Assembly (NCBI GenBank): GCA_009772895.1
Contig: WOUP01000011.1
Location: forward strand, 1-64,000
Direction: 5' to 3'
DNA from: Puniceicoccaceae bacterium 5H
GTDB taxonomy: Bacteria; Verrucomicrobiota; Verrucomicrobiia; Opitutales; Oceanipulchritudinaceae
Length of the DNA stretch: 64,000 nucleotides
Every line of letters starts with the position of its first letter. The stretch's first letter is position 1. Below are positions 9,150 to 19,578 of this stretch, piece after piece. The notes below the pieces were generated by a model, which was not told the origin of the DNA, made no database searches, and worked only from the letters and a program-made list of their open reading frames with translations. A program made the position numbers and the translations under genes.

Positions 9150-9611
9150 CTACTCCCGGGATTGTTTGTTGGCGGCTTCCTTGGGCTGCTTGCGTTCGCC
9201 TTCCTGCGGCGTCGGCTTGCTCTCGGGGCGGCGGACCGCCTCGACGAACACGTTGACCTGCGACACGTCGTTGCCGGTCATGTTTTCGACTTCGTCGCGC
9301 ACGCGGATCTGGATTTCCTGGGCGACCTGGTGGAGCTTTACGCCGAGGATCAGCACCACGTGGATGTCGATGATGTAGCGGCCCTGGGAATCTTCTTCCA
9401 CCGAGACACCGCTGCCACCGCGCCCGCCAAAGAGGGGGATACCGCCCTGGCTGACGCTGAGCACGCCCTTGGTCTCCTCGGCCGCGAGCGTGGCGATGTT
9501 CTGGACGACGCCCAGCGCAATGTTGATGTTACCCGCGCCCGTATCGTGCTCGAGATACTGCTCGTAGTTGTCTTGCGGGTCGTTGAACTGGTTTTCGTTG
9601 TCTTCAGTCAT
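9150..9611 (-). CDS. Asp23/Gls24 (DUF322) family protein, YqhY-like
   Basis: 153 residues. The central domain (about 27-125) has the Asp23 pattern: INIALGVVQNIATLAAEETKGV, then a glycine-rich segment, VSVEEDSQGRYIIDIHVVLI, and a final amphipathic helix with VEN.TGNDVSQVNVFVE. Acidic N-terminus and Lys/Glu-rich C-terminus are low complexity. No membrane segment. It begins 12 bases after accC, giving the order accB-accC-Asp23, the same as accB-accC-yqhY of Bacillus subtilis, where the Asp23 protein is linked genetically to acetyl-CoA carboxylase. A similar link here is inferred. Confidence 0.82.
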   Translation of the reverse strand: MTEDNENQFNDPQDNYEQYLEHDTGAGNINIALGVVQNIATLAAEETKGVLSVSQGGIPLFGGRGGSGVSVEEDSQGRYIIDIHVVLILGVKLHQVAQEIQIRVRDEVENMTGNDVSQVNVFVEAVRRPESKPTPQEGERKQPKEAANKQSRE

Positions 9612-9623
9612 GGCGGCAGGCGT

Positions 9624-11012
9624 TTAGGATTCTTTCGGCTCCTCCGGCTTTTCAAACAGGTCCTTGGGCGCTCGCTTGAAGAAGTCCTCAATGAAGCGCG
9701 TGGTGGCACCTTGTTCCACAAAAACGGGGTCGCGCAAGATGGCCCGGCAGAAACTGATATTCGTTTTGATCCCGCGAATCAAGTACTCGCTGAGGGCGCG
9801 ATAGGCACGATCGAGTGCAATCTCGCGATTAGGGCCGTAAGCCACGACCTTGGAGATCATGCTGTCGTAATAGGGCGGGATGTGATAACCGCCGTAAACG
9901 TGGCTGTCGACCCGCACGCCGTGGCCGCCGGGCGGGTAGTAGAGCGTGATCTCGCCCGGGCTGGGCGCGAAGTTGCGTGCCGGATCTTCGGCGCACACGC
10001 GGATCTCGATCGCGTGGGCTTTGATCTTGATGTCGTCCTGCTTGAACTGGAGCTTTTCGCCCGCCGCGATGCGCAACTGCTGCTTGATCAGGTCGATGCC
10101 GGTGACTTCTTCCGTCACGGGGTGTTCGACCTGAATGCGGGTGTTCATCTCGATGAAGTAGAAGTTGCGGTGCTTATCGACGAGAAATTCGATCGTGCCC
10201 GCGTTCCAGTAATTGCAGGCTTCGGCCGCCGCAACGGCCGCCTTGCCCATCTTCTCGCGCAACTCGGGCGTGAGGAAGGGGCTGGGGGCCTCTTCGATCA
10301 CCTTTTGGTGGCGGCGCTGCACCGAGCAGTCGCGCTCACCGAGATGGATGACGTTGCCGTGCTCGTCGGCGAGGATCTGGAACTCGATGTGGCGGGGTTC
10401 CTCGATGTACTTTTCGACGTAGACGGAGCCGTCGCCAAAGGCCTTGAGGGCTTCATTGCTGGCGGCGTTGAATTCCTTCTGGAAGCTGACGGCGTTGTGG
10501 GCGAGGCGCATGCCGCGTCCGCCGCCGCCGGCCACCGCCTTGATGATGACGGGAAAGCCGATTTGTTCCGCGATCTTGACGGCTTCGGCCGGATCTTCCA
10601 CGGCGCCGGCGCTGCCGGGCACGGTGGGAACGCCGGCGGCCTTCACCGTTTCGCGCGCGCGGGCCTTGTTACCCATCAGGGCGATCGTCTCGGAGCGCGG
10701 ACCGATGAACTTGATCTTGCACTCTTCGCACTGCTCGGCGAAGTCGTCATCTTCGGCCAGGAAGCCGTAGCCGGGGTGGATGGCGTCGACGTCGGCAATC
10801 TCGGCCGCCGCGATAATGCGCTCGGGGCGGAGGTAGCTCTCGCCCGAGGGCCCGGGGCCGATGCAGATGGCGCCGTCGGCAAGCTGCACGTGCAGGGATT
10901 GCTCGTCGGCTTCGGAATAGACGGCCACGGTCTCGATCCCGAGTTCGCGGCAGGCGCGGATGATGCGCAGGGCGATTTCCCCGCGGTTGGCGATCAGAAT
11001 CTTTTTCAGCAT
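9624..11012 (-). CDS. accC: Acetyl-CoA carboxylase, biotin carboxylase subunit
   Basis: Carboxylates the biotin on AccB with bicarbonate and ATP, the first half-reaction of malonyl-CoA formation. 462 residues, slightly longer than E. coli AccC (449). The N-terminus [18 protein letters not shown] is canonical, the ATP-grasp glycine loop is AGGGGRGMR, and the biotin-carboxylase signature [16 protein letters not shown] is intact. A Pro/Glu/Lys tail after [11 protein letters not shown] is an extension. It lies 18 bases after accB and 12 before the Asp23 gene. Confidence 0.97.
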   Translation of the reverse strand: MLKKILIANRGEIALRIIRACRELGIETVAVYSEADEQSLHVQLADGAICIGPGPSGESYLRPERIIAAAEIADVDAIHPGYGFLAEDDDFAEQCEECKIKFIGPRSETIALMGNKARARETVKAAGVPTVPGSAGAVEDPAEAVKIAEQIGFPVIIKAVAGGGGRGMRLAHNAVSFQKEFNAASNEALKAFGDGSVYVEKYIEEPRHIEFQILADEHGNVIHLGERDCSVQRRHQKVIEEAPSPFLTPELREKMGKAAVAAAEACNYWNAGTIEFLVDKHRNFYFIEMNTRIQVEHPVTEEVTGIDLIKQQLRIAAGEKLQFKQDDIKIKAHAIEIRVCAEDPARNFAPSPGEITLYYPPGGHGVRVDSHVYGGYHIPPYYDSMISKVVAYGPNREIALDRAYRALSEYLIRGIKTNISFCRAILRDPVFVEQGATTRFIEDFFKRAPKDLFEKPEEPKES

Positions 11013-11030
11013 GGGCCAGCGAGTGCCGCG

Positions 11031-11480
11031 CTACTTGACGCGGAAGAGGGGTTGGCCGTATTCGACCGGTTGGCCGTTTTGCGCCAGCACTTCAGTAATC
11101 GTGCCGGAGAGCTCGGCCTTGATTTCGTTCATCACCTTCATCGCTTCCACGATGCAGACGACGGACTCGTTGTTGACGGAGTCGCCTACCTTGACGAAAG
11201 GCGGGCTGTCGGGTGAGGGCGAGCTGTAAAAGGTGCCAACCATCGGGCTCTTGATGACCTTGCCTTCCTCCTTGGGAGCCTCAGCGGGAGCTGCGGCAGG
11301 AGGGGCGGCTGCGGGCATCGGCTGCGGTGCGTAAGCCAGTTGGGCCGGGGCCGCAATCTGGACTTCGTTGGTGCCTTTGCGGCTGATACGCAGCCGCAGG
11401 CCTTCTTCCTCGATCTCGAATTCGGTCAGGTCGGACCGCTTCATCAGATCGACGATGGTTTTAATTTCCTTGATATCCAA
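11031..11480 (-). CDS. accB: Acetyl-CoA carboxylase biotin carboxyl carrier protein
   Basis: Carries the biotin that shuttles CO2 between AccC and the carboxyltransferase. 149 residues from a TTG start at 11480, giving (M)[17 protein letters not shown], the canonical AccB N-terminus. An AGGA lies nine bases upstream of this TTG. An in-frame ATG at 11552 would add 24 residues absent from the family. An Ala/Pro-rich linker (about 45-70) precedes the biotinyl domain, with the acceptor Lys115 in EAMKVMNEI. Immediately upstream of accC; BirA, the enzyme that would attach biotin, is encoded at the head of the same strand block. Confidence 0.93.
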   Translation of the reverse strand: MDIKEIKTIVDLMKRSDLTEFEIEEEGLRLRISRKGTNEVQIAAPAQLAYAPQPMPAAAPPAAAPAEAPKEEGKVIKSPMVGTFYSSPSPDSPPFVKVGDSVNNESVVCIVEAMKVMNEIKAELSGTITEVLAQNGQPVEYGQPLFRVK

Positions 11481-11562
11481 AGCCAGGTCCTGGGTGAGGT
11501 TTATGCGATGGGGAGATCGTATATTGAAGAGGATTCCACTATCGCGGTGCAATGCAAATTCT

Positions 11563-14340
11563 TCACGGGCTTGTCACATCATGGTGTGACGGTGCGCCAC
11601 CGGTTGGCCCGTTGGGCGGGTTTTCCTCCGTTGCCTGTGCCTCCGGGGCGCCGTTGCCGCTGCTGAAGGGGTTCCACTTCCAGCCCCATTGAGGGTCTTC
11701 CAGGTTGCCGGTCACTTCCATCTCGAGCACCCCGCCGAGCGGGGTCAGCAACCCGGTCAGCATATTGCCGAGGATGGTGCCGCGCGCGATGCCGGGCGAG
11801 GTGCGCACGTCGAGATCGAGTTCCTTGGTCGGGAGATCCACGTCGCCATCGACCTTGATCTTCAGGCCCGGGCCGCCGATGCACATGTCCGGCAGGTGTA
11901 GCACGCCCTGCTGGAGCTCCAGCGCCCCGTCCACATCGCGCAGGGGGAAGGTGGTGAAGGTGATGCCCACCTCCTCGAGCAGGCGCGACAGGCCGCCGAG
12001 CAGGCGCACCCGTTGCAGCTCGGCATCCTGGATCAGCAGCTGGCCTTTGCCGCCGTAAGTGGCGAGATCGGCACCGGTGCCCTGCAGGGAAAGGTCGAGC
12101 GTCAGCTCCCCGGGCGGCTTCTCGTGGGCCGGCTCGGACGACGGGGTGTCCGGCTGGTTTTCCTGGCTCGGCTCCTCGTCCGTCAGCGAGTGGGCCCATT
12201 GCAGCGTACGGGTATAGCTGGCTTCGCGCAGGCCGAGATCGGTGTGGAAGGCTGGAGCGCCTTCCTCCGGTAGATCGGCGGAGACGGTGGCAGCGAGGCG
12301 GCCCCCGAAGACGGAGGCACTGAGCGGGTCGAGGGTCACGTGTCGGTCCTTGAACGTGCCTTCCGTGACCATCCAGTCGAAGGGCAGCTTCAGCAGCGTG
12401 AACGGCTTGTCGTTGCTGAAGGAAAAGTCGAGGTCGAAGCTCTTGTCTTCGGTCTCCCGCTGCGTGCGGATCGAGCCGGCGAAGGCGACGCGCGGTGGGG
12501 CGGTGGTCTCAAGGCGTTGGCCGATGGTGCCGGGCTCGAGCTTCAGCGCGGCTTCGAGGCCCTCCACCGGCAGGGTGCTGCGCAGGTTCACGCGCTGGAT
12601 GCGGTAGAGCGGATCGTTGGGGTCGAGTTGCCAGGAGACTTGGCCGGTCAATGCGCCTTGCTCCGCCCGGGCGTCGAGGTAGACCAGCTGGATGCGGTCG
12701 GACTCCTGGCGGATGCTCAAGTCGACTTTCTCCAGCGGCGCGCCGCGGTAGACGACGTGGCGCATGTCCATGGCCAGGTGGTGATGGGCGGCGTAGTGGA
12801 GCTTCCACTGGCTGCGCACGGAAATGCTCGACCATGGCGGTGCGCCCGGGATCTCCAGCCCCGCCCATAAGTTGTCGTACCAGTCGCCAAACATCGGGTT
12901 GAGCAGCGTCGGGTAGGCGTAGCCTTCGAAATGCAGGTAAAAGTCGCGGCTGGTCAGGCTCTGGTGGAAGGAGCCGCGCGCATATTGTTGGTGGCCCGCG
13001 TCTCCGCCGGTGATGGCGAGGATGTTGTCGAGGTAGAGCCAGTCGTTCTCGATTCGGCCGTCAGCGGTGCCCCAGTCGAAGGACACGCCTTTGACCGTCA
13101 CGGCGTTGAGGTATAGCTCAAGGTTGATCGGCCCCAGCTCGAAGCCCTCGTTGAGGCGCACGTGAGCTTCGACGCGCGACGGGGCGCCAAACCGGATCTG
13201 TTCCTGCGCTCCCTCCATCTCGAGGATGCGGTTGGGGTTGACCTCGGTGAACACGTAAAAGTCGCCGGTCTGGTGTGCCTGGTCCACGGTACCGTTAACC
13301 GTCAACAGGCCGCCGAGCACGTTGGCCGAGAGGTCGCGCACATGCCATTGGGGCGCTTCGTCCTCCAGTGAGGGAGCCTCCCAGTCGAGCCGCACGTGGC
13401 GGAGGGTGACGTCTTCCTTGGGGGTGAGCGACGCGATGCGCAGGGTGCCGGTCGCCAGGCCCCCCTGCCAAGGATGGGCCTGCAGCTCCAGATGCTCGGC
13501 CGTGCGCGCTTCGGCGGTCAGGCGCTCGGCCTGCAACTCAAGGGAGCGCCACGGGTGCTCGGGGTCGACCTGGCCCTGAGCGGAAAAGACGAGATCCTGT
13601 GCCTGCAGGGAAAACTGGGGCAGGTTGAGCCGGTGGGCGTAGCCGCGCAGGCTGGCGTCGGGCGGGCGGCCTTCTGTGGCGGCCTCGGCGAGCTGGATGC
13701 GAACCCCCGCACCTTCCAGCTCCGGCAGCTTTTCGGCAATGCCCTGCACCCGGGCGGCGACGTCGCGGATGCGCTGGGCAACGGGTTGATCTGCTTTCGG
13801 CTCCTCTTCGGGCAATTGGGGCAGGGGGCCCGAGGCGATCACGTGGATGCCCGCCACGTTGCCGCCCGCCTGTTGCAGCTCCCAACCCTCGCCCCGATGC
13901 TGAAGGTCGACGTAATCGATCTGGGCCAGCACGTCGTGGGAATTGGGCGCGTAGAGGCGAATATCGCGCGCCATCAGACGCTCAAGCGGTTGGCCCCCGT
14001 CTTCGCGCAGGGCAAACCAGTCGAGCGAAACCCGGGCGGTGCCGATCGAGAGCAGCTGGTCCTGATCGAAGCGATGCGTCAGGCGCAGGTTCTGGACGGT
14101 GATGCGCCCGCGCAGGTCGAAGTAGGCGTGGTCCCACTCCGCCCGCAACTGTTGCTTCACCAGCACCTGGTCGAGCCGGTTGAGCAGGACGGCGGGCAGC
14201 GGGATGTCGGGCGAGACGAAAAGTAAAATGAGAATGACGCTCTGGATCGCCAGCAGGATCAGGAGCAGGCAGTTGGCGGTAAGGCAGCTGCCGCGCCAGC
14301 AAAAGAGGCAGCAGCGCCTGAAGATAGGCCATTTGCGCAT
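11563..14340 (-). CDS. Large AsmA-like C-terminal region protein
   Basis: 925 residues with one N-terminal membrane helix (about 20-43) and a long beta-rich periplasmic body. The C-terminal part (about 770-890) matches the AsmA-like pattern: [21 protein letters not shown], a [19 protein letters not shown] segment, then a [13 protein letters not shown] stretch and a final GNLEDPQW. Such proteins are long hydrophobic-groove bridges linked to lipid movement between membranes. It ends 10 bases before the earliest possible accB ATG and starts 5 bases after the DUF4340 gene, so it is embedded in the operon. Specific role unknown. Confidence 0.72.
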   Translation of the reverse strand: MRKWPIFRRCCLFCWRGSCLTANCLLLILLAIQSVILILLFVSPDIPLPAVLLNRLDQVLVKQQLRAEWDHAYFDLRGRITVQNLRLTHRFDQDQLLSIGTARVSLDWFALREDGGQPLERLMARDIRLYAPNSHDVLAQIDYVDLQHRGEGWELQQAGGNVAGIHVIASGPLPQLPEEEPKADQPVAQRIRDVAARVQGIAEKLPELEGAGVRIQLAEAATEGRPPDASLRGYAHRLNLPQFSLQAQDLVFSAQGQVDPEHPWRSLELQAERLTAEARTAEHLELQAHPWQGGLATGTLRIASLTPKEDVTLRHVRLDWEAPSLEDEAPQWHVRDLSANVLGGLLTVNGTVDQAHQTGDFYVFTEVNPNRILEMEGAQEQIRFGAPSRVEAHVRLNEGFELGPINLELYLNAVTVKGVSFDWGTADGRIENDWLYLDNILAITGGDAGHQQYARGSFHQSLTSRDFYLHFEGYAYPTLLNPMFGDWYDNLWAGLEIPGAPPWSSISVRSQWKLHYAAHHHLAMDMRHVVYRGAPLEKVDLSIRQESDRIQLVYLDARAEQGALTGQVSWQLDPNDPLYRIQRVNLRSTLPVEGLEAALKLEPGTIGQRLETTAPPRVAFAGSIRTQRETEDKSFDLDFSFSNDKPFTLLKLPFDWMVTEGTFKDRHVTLDPLSASVFGGRLAATVSADLPEEGAPAFHTDLGLREASYTRTLQWAHSLTDEEPSQENQPDTPSSEPAHEKPPGELTLDLSLQGTGADLATYGGKGQLLIQDAELQRVRLLGGLSRLLEEVGITFTTFPLRDVDGALELQQGVLHLPDMCIGGPGLKIKVDGDVDLPTKELDLDVRTSPGIARGTILGNMLTGLLTPLGGVLEMEVTGNLEDPQWGWKWNPFSSGNGAPEAQATEENPPNGPTGGAPSHHDVTSP

Positions 14341-14345
14341 CGAAC

Positions 14346-16253
14346 TCAGGATTCGCTTTCCGGCGTGCTTTCTTCAGCGGTTGGTTCGACCGCCTGATCC
14401 GGAATGGCGGCGGGCCCTCTGGCTTGGTCGAGCGGGGCCAGGAAAGGCTCGAGGGCCTCGATCATGAATTGAGGCAGGGTGAAGATCAGGTCTGCATCGG
14501 GCGAGGCCGCATACTGCGTCGTGCCGCCGCGCCGCTGGCTGAGGTAGTAGACGACCGTGCGGGTGGGCGCGTCGGAGGAACCCGGCTGGGTCACATCGGC
14601 CTCCAGGCGGAAGTCCCACGGGATGACCGTCTCGGCGTCGAGCTGGAAGGGCTTCTGGAAGCCGCGGCGCAGGTAGCTGCGCACCTCGAAGCTGCGGAAC
14701 TGGTTGCGCAGGGTCTCGATCAAGGTGCGGTCGGGCTCGTCCTCGAGCACCTCGAGCGCCTGCCAGCTGGCGGCGTCACCCAGCTCGCGTTCGAAGACTA
14801 CGGCGTCGTTGGCGTCCTGGACGAGGCGCATGCGGCGGATTTCGACCGATGCCGGCAACTGCTGCACCGTGCGGTCGCGGTAGTGCAGGGGCGAAAGTGG
14901 CAGCGTGTAGAGGATGGAGGGGCGCACCTGATAGACGGTGGCGGCCTGATTGGTCTGCGCGTAAATGACGTTGCGGTCGTCGGCCAGGGTGCCGAGGCGC
15001 AGCACGAGCGGTTCTTCCTGCCCTTCGCGGCGGAGGGTGACGATGCGTTGCGGTTGCTGGAGCCCGAAGCGTTGCAGATCGGCTTCGGCCGGTGCGTCGG
15101 TCACAAACGATACGGCTTCGAGTTCTTCCAGGGCGTCGATCACGTCGGCCAGAATCTCGGGGTCTGCCGGGGAGGATTGGAGTCCGTCGACGGGCTGGTC
15201 GAAGAGGACCTGCCACGTGCCGTTTTCAAGCTTCTGCAGCGTCGTCTTCTGCTCGTCGAGGCGGATTTCGACGGTATTGAGGTTGCGCGGCTCGAAGGTA
15301 AAGAGGCGCTTTTGCCGCAGCGATTCCTGAGCGCTGGCCACGAGGTCGAAGGTATCGGCCTGCACGGTGAAGACGGCCTCGCGGTCTTCGAGCTTGGCAA
15401 AGCGGCGCTTGGGCAGGGTTTCTCCCGGCACTTCGTTGCCGATCAGCAGGCTCTGGTTGCGCTGGGCGCTTTCGAGCGCGATGCGCAGCTCGGGATTGTC
15501 CAGCCCCTGCTCGCTCAGGCGCGCCGGCACAAAGTCGACCGCCTGCATCTGGTACAGGGCCTCGATCGCGCGGCGCACCGCCACTTCCTCGGCGGGGGCC
15601 TGCACGGGCGCTTCCAGCATCCATTCGCCCTGTTGGGCGCGCAAACGCACGCGGATGCCGTTCTGCTGAATGCTCAGCAGGCGCACTTCGGAGGGGTGGA
15701 TCTGTAAAACGCGGTGGTCGACCAGGCTGTCGAGGTCGAGGAAGAGGCTGGCGAGCAGCTGGCGGTCGACGACCAGGACCTCATCTTCCCCCGAGATCTG
15801 CAGGTAGAGCTTGGCGCCCAGTTCGGTCGGCGAGCCGATGTGCAGCTCGATCTGATCGTTGGGAGTGGTCAGGGTCAGCGTGGCGCGGGCGGGCTCGAGG
15901 CCGTATTCACTGAGGCTGCGTCCGCTAGACTCGAGCTCGTGCAGAGAAAAGCGCGTCTCCCAGCGCAGGTGCAGCAACTGGTCCAGCAGGCGTTCGAGCG
16001 CGAAGCGGTTGGCCGGCCAGTTGACGGGGCTGTCGACCCACCAGCTGCGGTCGCGCTCGCTCAGGGCCCAGGTTTCTTCGGCCTGCTCGCCGCTCAGCTC
16101 CAGGCGGTCGAGCTGTTCGATGAAGCCCACCGGCAGCACGCGTCGATGGATCGACTCGGCGGAGACGACTTCACCCCGCTGCTCGAGCAGCAGGATGGTG
16201 GAGAGCACCACCACGTTGGCGATCAGGAGAAAAATGGTCAGGCGGAAACGCAT
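14346..16253 (-). CDS. DUF4340 domain-containing membrane protein
   Basis: 635 residues with an N-terminal membrane helix (about 5-23) and a periplasmic region containing repeated DUF4340-type units, for example LEPARATLTLTTPNDQIELHIGSPTELG and a second set near residues 225-300. DUF4340 genes are regularly found beside GldG-type auxiliary transport proteins, as here: the GldG-like gene ends 7 bases upstream. The role is probably as an extracytoplasmic component of that ABC system. The C-terminus is Pro/Glu/Ser rich. Family call is from sequence pattern and context. Confidence 0.78.
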   Translation of the reverse strand: MRFRLTIFLLIANVVVLSTILLLEQRGEVVSAESIHRRVLPVGFIEQLDRLELSGEQAEETWALSERDRSWWVDSPVNWPANRFALERLLDQLLHLRWETRFSLHELESSGRSLSEYGLEPARATLTLTTPNDQIELHIGSPTELGAKLYLQISGEDEVLVVDRQLLASLFLDLDSLVDHRVLQIHPSEVRLLSIQQNGIRVRLRAQQGEWMLEAPVQAPAEEVAVRRAIEALYQMQAVDFVPARLSEQGLDNPELRIALESAQRNQSLLIGNEVPGETLPKRRFAKLEDREAVFTVQADTFDLVASAQESLRQKRLFTFEPRNLNTVEIRLDEQKTTLQKLENGTWQVLFDQPVDGLQSSPADPEILADVIDALEELEAVSFVTDAPAEADLQRFGLQQPQRIVTLRREGQEEPLVLRLGTLADDRNVIYAQTNQAATVYQVRPSILYTLPLSPLHYRDRTVQQLPASVEIRRMRLVQDANDAVVFERELGDAASWQALEVLEDEPDRTLIETLRNQFRSFEVRSYLRRGFQKPFQLDAETVIPWDFRLEADVTQPGSSDAPTRTVVYYLSQRRGGTTQYAASPDADLIFTLPQFMIEALEPFLAPLDQARGPAAIPDQAVEPTAEESTPESES

Positions 16254-16260
16254 GGGAGGG

Positions 16261-17733
16261 CTAGATGCGGCGCAGCCAGTAGAAGATGAAACCCACCAGG
16301 CCGACAGTGCCGGGCACGAGCAGGAAGTAAAGGGCCAGCTCCTTCAGCTCGCCACGGCTGGCGGTCAGCCGGTAGGAGTCGACAGGGCGAGGCGGGATGG
16401 CGAGGAACTGGTCGCGGTTGAGCAGCCAGTTGATCGTTTGCAGCAGCAGCGCCTGATTGCCCGGTGCGCTCATGCGCTGATTGGCAAAGAGTTCGCCGCA
16501 GCCAAAGACGACCAGGCGCCCCCCGGGGATGTTGATCTGCAGCTGCGAAGAGGTGCGGCGCTCGGCGGCGACGGCCAAGGGCACCGGGCCGGGCAAGTCC
16601 ACGCCCTCGTTGTAGCGGGGTGGCCCGGGTGCACGATAAGCGCGCTCGCCCCAGCTGGTGGCGGAGCTGGCCATGAGGTTGGTCACGGTCAGGCGCTCGT
16701 CACCCAGGGGTTGGCCGGACGCGCGGGCGGGCCGGCTGAGGCCGCCCACGACGTAGACTTCGTTCTTGATGTGAAATTCGGTGATGGGGTGCTCGCCAAA
16801 CTGGCGCACGAGGTAGCTGCCGGAGTCGACGAGGAAGTCGCGGCTCTCCTCCAGCACCAGCATGTCGTCGAGGCGCACGCCCCAGTTGGCCATCAGCTCG
16901 TCGAGGCCGTATTCGCGCCCCGGGCCCAGGAGCAGGATCACGCGCCCCGCCTGATCGTCGAGGTAGCGGCGCAGCTTCTCCTGCTCCGCGCGGGAGAAGG
17001 GGCCGCGGGGGCCTGCGACAATCACGACATCCGCAGTGTCCGGCACCTTTTCCACCTGGGTCAGATCCAGCGGACTGAGGGCGAAGTTGCGTTCGCGCAG
17101 CGCTCCAGAGACCACGGAGAGGCCGCGGCTGGGGCTGACGTCGTCTAGCTGCATCTCGTCGTGCCCGGAGGTGAAGTAGATCGTGGGTTGGCGCGGCGCG
17201 GTGACTTCGAGGATGGCACTGGTCAGCGCTTGCTCGCCCTTGAAGGCGGTCGGGTTTTCTTCGCGGTCGAACTCCACGAGGTCGGGCGGCAGCAGGATGC
17301 GCTGGCGCTGATCGGAGGCCACGAGGATGGCGTCGGGCTGCTGCAGACCGTAGCGCTGCCGCAGTTCTTCTGCGCGCCCGAGGTCCTGAAAGATGTTGAC
17401 GAACTCGACTTCGACGTCGTTGGGCCCGAGCCGGGCGGCCTCCTGATATTCGCGCAGCAGGCCCTCGAGGTAGGTCTTGATGCGGTCGCTGCCGGTCTCG
17501 GCGTTGCCGGTAAAGGTGACGATGACCTGCACAGGGTTTTCGAGCTCGCGCAGGTAGGCGCGCGTCTCGGGCGAGAGCGCGTAGAGGTGCTGCTGGCTCA
17601 GGTCCTGCCGGTAGTAGTGGTGCATGGCCAGGTAGTTGACGCTCGCGAGCAGCGTCAGCAGCAGCACCGTCTGGATCAGCCGGTTGGTCCGGCGGCCCAG
17701 GTTGTTGAGGCGAAACTGGTCGAGGGCGGGCAT
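16261..17733 (-). CDS. GldG-like auxiliary component of an ABC transport system
   Basis: 490 residues. An N-terminal membrane helix (about 21-38) is followed by the large periplasmic domain of the GldG/ABC_transp_aux family: LYALSPETRAYLRELENPVQV, DVEVEFVNIFQD, then a GATase-like fold with DVVIVAGPRGPFS. A C-terminal membrane helix (about 465-485, FLLVPGTVGLVGFIFYW) ends near the basic tail. In Bacteroidetes GldG partners GldA and GldF, but such operons occur widely in non-gliding bacteria, so gliding is not implied. It follows the permease gene with a one-base gap. Confidence 0.82.
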   Translation of the reverse strand: MPALDQFRLNNLGRRTNRLIQTVLLLTLLASVNYLAMHHYYRQDLSQQHLYALSPETRAYLRELENPVQVIVTFTGNAETGSDRIKTYLEGLLREYQEAARLGPNDVEVEFVNIFQDLGRAEELRQRYGLQQPDAILVASDQRQRILLPPDLVEFDREENPTAFKGEQALTSAILEVTAPRQPTIYFTSGHDEMQLDDVSPSRGLSVVSGALRERNFALSPLDLTQVEKVPDTADVVIVAGPRGPFSRAEQEKLRRYLDDQAGRVILLLGPGREYGLDELMANWGVRLDDMLVLEESRDFLVDSGSYLVRQFGEHPITEFHIKNEVYVVGGLSRPARASGQPLGDERLTVTNLMASSATSWGERAYRAPGPPRYNEGVDLPGPVPLAVAAERRTSSQLQINIPGGRLVVFGCGELFANQRMSAPGNQALLLQTINWLLNRDQFLAIPPRPVDSYRLTASRGELKELALYFLLVPGTVGLVGFIFYWLRRI

Positions 17734-17734
17734 G

Positions 17735-18499
17735 CTACACTTTGCTTTCCACGACGAGCACGGCGAGGCCCAGCACCATCAGCGTGCTGCTGAGGTAGTA
17801 GACCACGGGGCGGGTATCGATGACGCCGCGCACGAAGTCGTCGAAGTGATAGGTGACCTGCAGGTAGGCGAGGAATTCCTCCGGCACGAGCAGGTTGAGG
17901 TCGGGCGCGAATCCGGTGTTCTGGATCACCGGCACCCCGACGAGCAGGATAAAGATGATGCTGAAACACAGCATGCCGGCCACGAGTTGCGTGCGGGTGA
18001 GGCTGCTGCTGAAAATGCCGACCGCCACAAAGAGCGCACCCGAAAGGGCTATGAAGGCATAACCGCCGATGAGCGGGCCGGGCTCGAGCAGGCGCTGGGT
18101 CACATCCGGCTGGTCGAAGTACTGCACCGTGATGAGGGGGAAGGACAGCGAGAGCGCCCAGACGAAAATATAGAAGCCGTAGGCGGCGATAAATTTGGAG
18201 AACACCACCTCCGACGCGGTGGCGGGCGTCGCCAGCAGGGTCTGCAAGGTGCCCAGGCGCCGTTCTTCCGCCACGCTGCGCATAGTGAGCAGGGGCACGA
18301 AGATCAGGGCGGGGACAAAGAAGAAGCCGAAAAAGAGGGTGGCGGGCGCGGCCTCCTGCTCTTGCGCCGAGAGGTCGAAGAGCACGACGCAGTACCACGT
18401 GCCCATGACGAGCAGGGTGAGCACCGCGGCCACATAGGTTGCCGCGCTGGCGTAGAGGTTGCGCGCCTCGTAGTGGATGAGCGTCAGCAGTCTTCGCAT
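17735..18499 (-). CDS. ABC-2 type permease, GldF-like
   Basis: 254 residues with about six membrane helices and the MRRLLTLIHYEARNLYASAATYV N-terminus (first 15-20 residues cytosolic) characteristic of ABC-2/GldF permeases. An extracytoplasmic loop near FDQPDVTQRLLEPG precedes helices 4-6. The start ATG at 18499 overlaps the stop of the ATPase gene (TGATG), indicating translational coupling. Partner of the ATPase upstream and of the GldG-like protein downstream. Substrate unknown. Confidence 0.83.
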   Translation of the reverse strand: MRRLLTLIHYEARNLYASAATYVAAVLTLLVMGTWYCVVLFDLSAQEQEAAPATLFFGFFFVPALIFVPLLTMRSVAEERRLGTLQTLLATPATASEVVFSKFIAAYGFYIFVWALSLSFPLITVQYFDQPDVTQRLLEPGPLIGGYAFIALSGALFVAVGIFSSSLTRTQLVAGMLCFSIIFILLVGVPVIQNTGFAPDLNLLVPEEFLAYLQVTYHFDDFVRGVIDTRPVVYYLSSTLMVLGLAVLVVESKV

Positions 18500-19506
18500 C
18501 AGGCGTCGGCGGTGGTGTTGGAGGCGGAGGATTCGACATCCCAGCTGCGGCGGGTGGCAGCGAGGAAGATGTCTTCCAGGCGGGCGCGGCGTTCGCGCCA
18601 TTCGCGCACCGTCAGCTCCGGGGAGGTCTGCAGTTGGCGCAAGACGTCTTCGGCGGGCAGATTGGTTTCATCCGTCTCCAGCGTGACTTGTTGCCAATCG
18701 TCTTCCAGATCTTCCCATTGGGTGATCTGCATGGTGGGGAAGTGTGCTTGCAGCACGGCTTCGAGGGCTTCGCGGGAGCCTTTGCAGACAACCTCGAAGG
18801 TCTCTCCGCGGATAAATTCGTGGCGCAGCTCGGGCAGGGTGCCGGCGGCGACGAGGTGGCCCTGATTGATGATGAGCACGCGGTCGCAGGAGACCTCGAC
18901 CTCGGCCAGGATGTGGCTGGAGAGAATGACGGTCGTCTTGCCGCGCAGTTGCTCGATCAGGCGGCGGATCAGCAGGATCTGGTGCGGGTCGAGGCCGATC
19001 GTCGGCTCGTCGAGGATCGTCACTGCCGGCTGGGCCAGGACGGCTTCGGCAATACCGACGCGCTGTCGCAGGCCCTTGGAGAGCTGGCCGATCAGCCGGC
19101 GGCTGTGCTTGCGGTGCAGGTCGCACCATTCGAGGGACTGGCTCACCTGGGTGCGCAGGCGCTTGCCGTGCAGGCCCTTCAGCCGACCGCGGAAGCGCAG
19201 GTAGTCCTTCACCCGCAGGTCTTCGGGCAAGGGGTTGTTCTCCGGCATGTAGCCAAGACGTTCCTGCACCCGCTGGGGCTCGCGCGCGACGGAGATGCCG
19301 TCGACGAACGCCTCCCCTGCATCCGCCCGGATCAGGCCGGTGAGGATGCGCATGGTGGTGCTCTTGCCGGCTCCGTTGGGCCCCAGGAAGCCGACCACTT
19401 CGCCCGGGCGGACGGCAAAGCTAAGCTCGTGGAGGACCTTGGCGCGGCCGTAGGTCTTGGTCAGGCCGGCGGCCTCGATACTAAACTCACGCGTCGACTT
19501 TGCCAT
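18499..19506 (-). CDS. ABC transporter ATP-binding protein, GldA-like
   Basis: 335 residues. Walker A GPNGAGKST near residue 38, signature LSKGLRQRVGIAEA near 145, Walker B AVTILDEPTIGLDP and the switch His in LSSHIL are all present. A C-terminal extension of about 100 residues follows the ABC domain, as in ATPases of ABC-2 exporters (NatA, GldA). It starts the transporter operon, 72 bases after birA; no clear terminator separates the two. Confidence 0.88.
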   Translation of the reverse strand: MAKSTREFSIEAAGLTKTYGRAKVLHELSFAVRPGEVVGFLGPNGAGKSTTMRILTGLIRADAGEAFVDGISVAREPQRVQERLGYMPENNPLPEDLRVKDYLRFRGRLKGLHGKRLRTQVSQSLEWCDLHRKHSRRLIGQLSKGLRQRVGIAEAVLAQPAVTILDEPTIGLDPHQILLIRRLIEQLRGKTTVILSSHILAEVEVSCDRVLIINQGHLVAAGTLPELRHEFIRGETFEVVCKGSREALEAVLQAHFPTMQITQWEDLEDDWQQVTLETDETNLPAEDVLRQLQTSPELTVREWRERRARLEDIFLAATRRSWDVESSASNTTADA

Positions 19507-19578
19507 CGCAAACTACCAGCAAGCTGGCAGGTGCGACGCCCGGTGTAAAGAGAGGATAACAGGTTGCTGTGGCCCTCT

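Noticed and set aside
8853-11216. 787-codon open frame antisense to accC, Asp23 and accB
   Set aside because: It runs opposite well-supported genes and its composition mirrors them, as expected in high-GC DNA. No family feature is visible.
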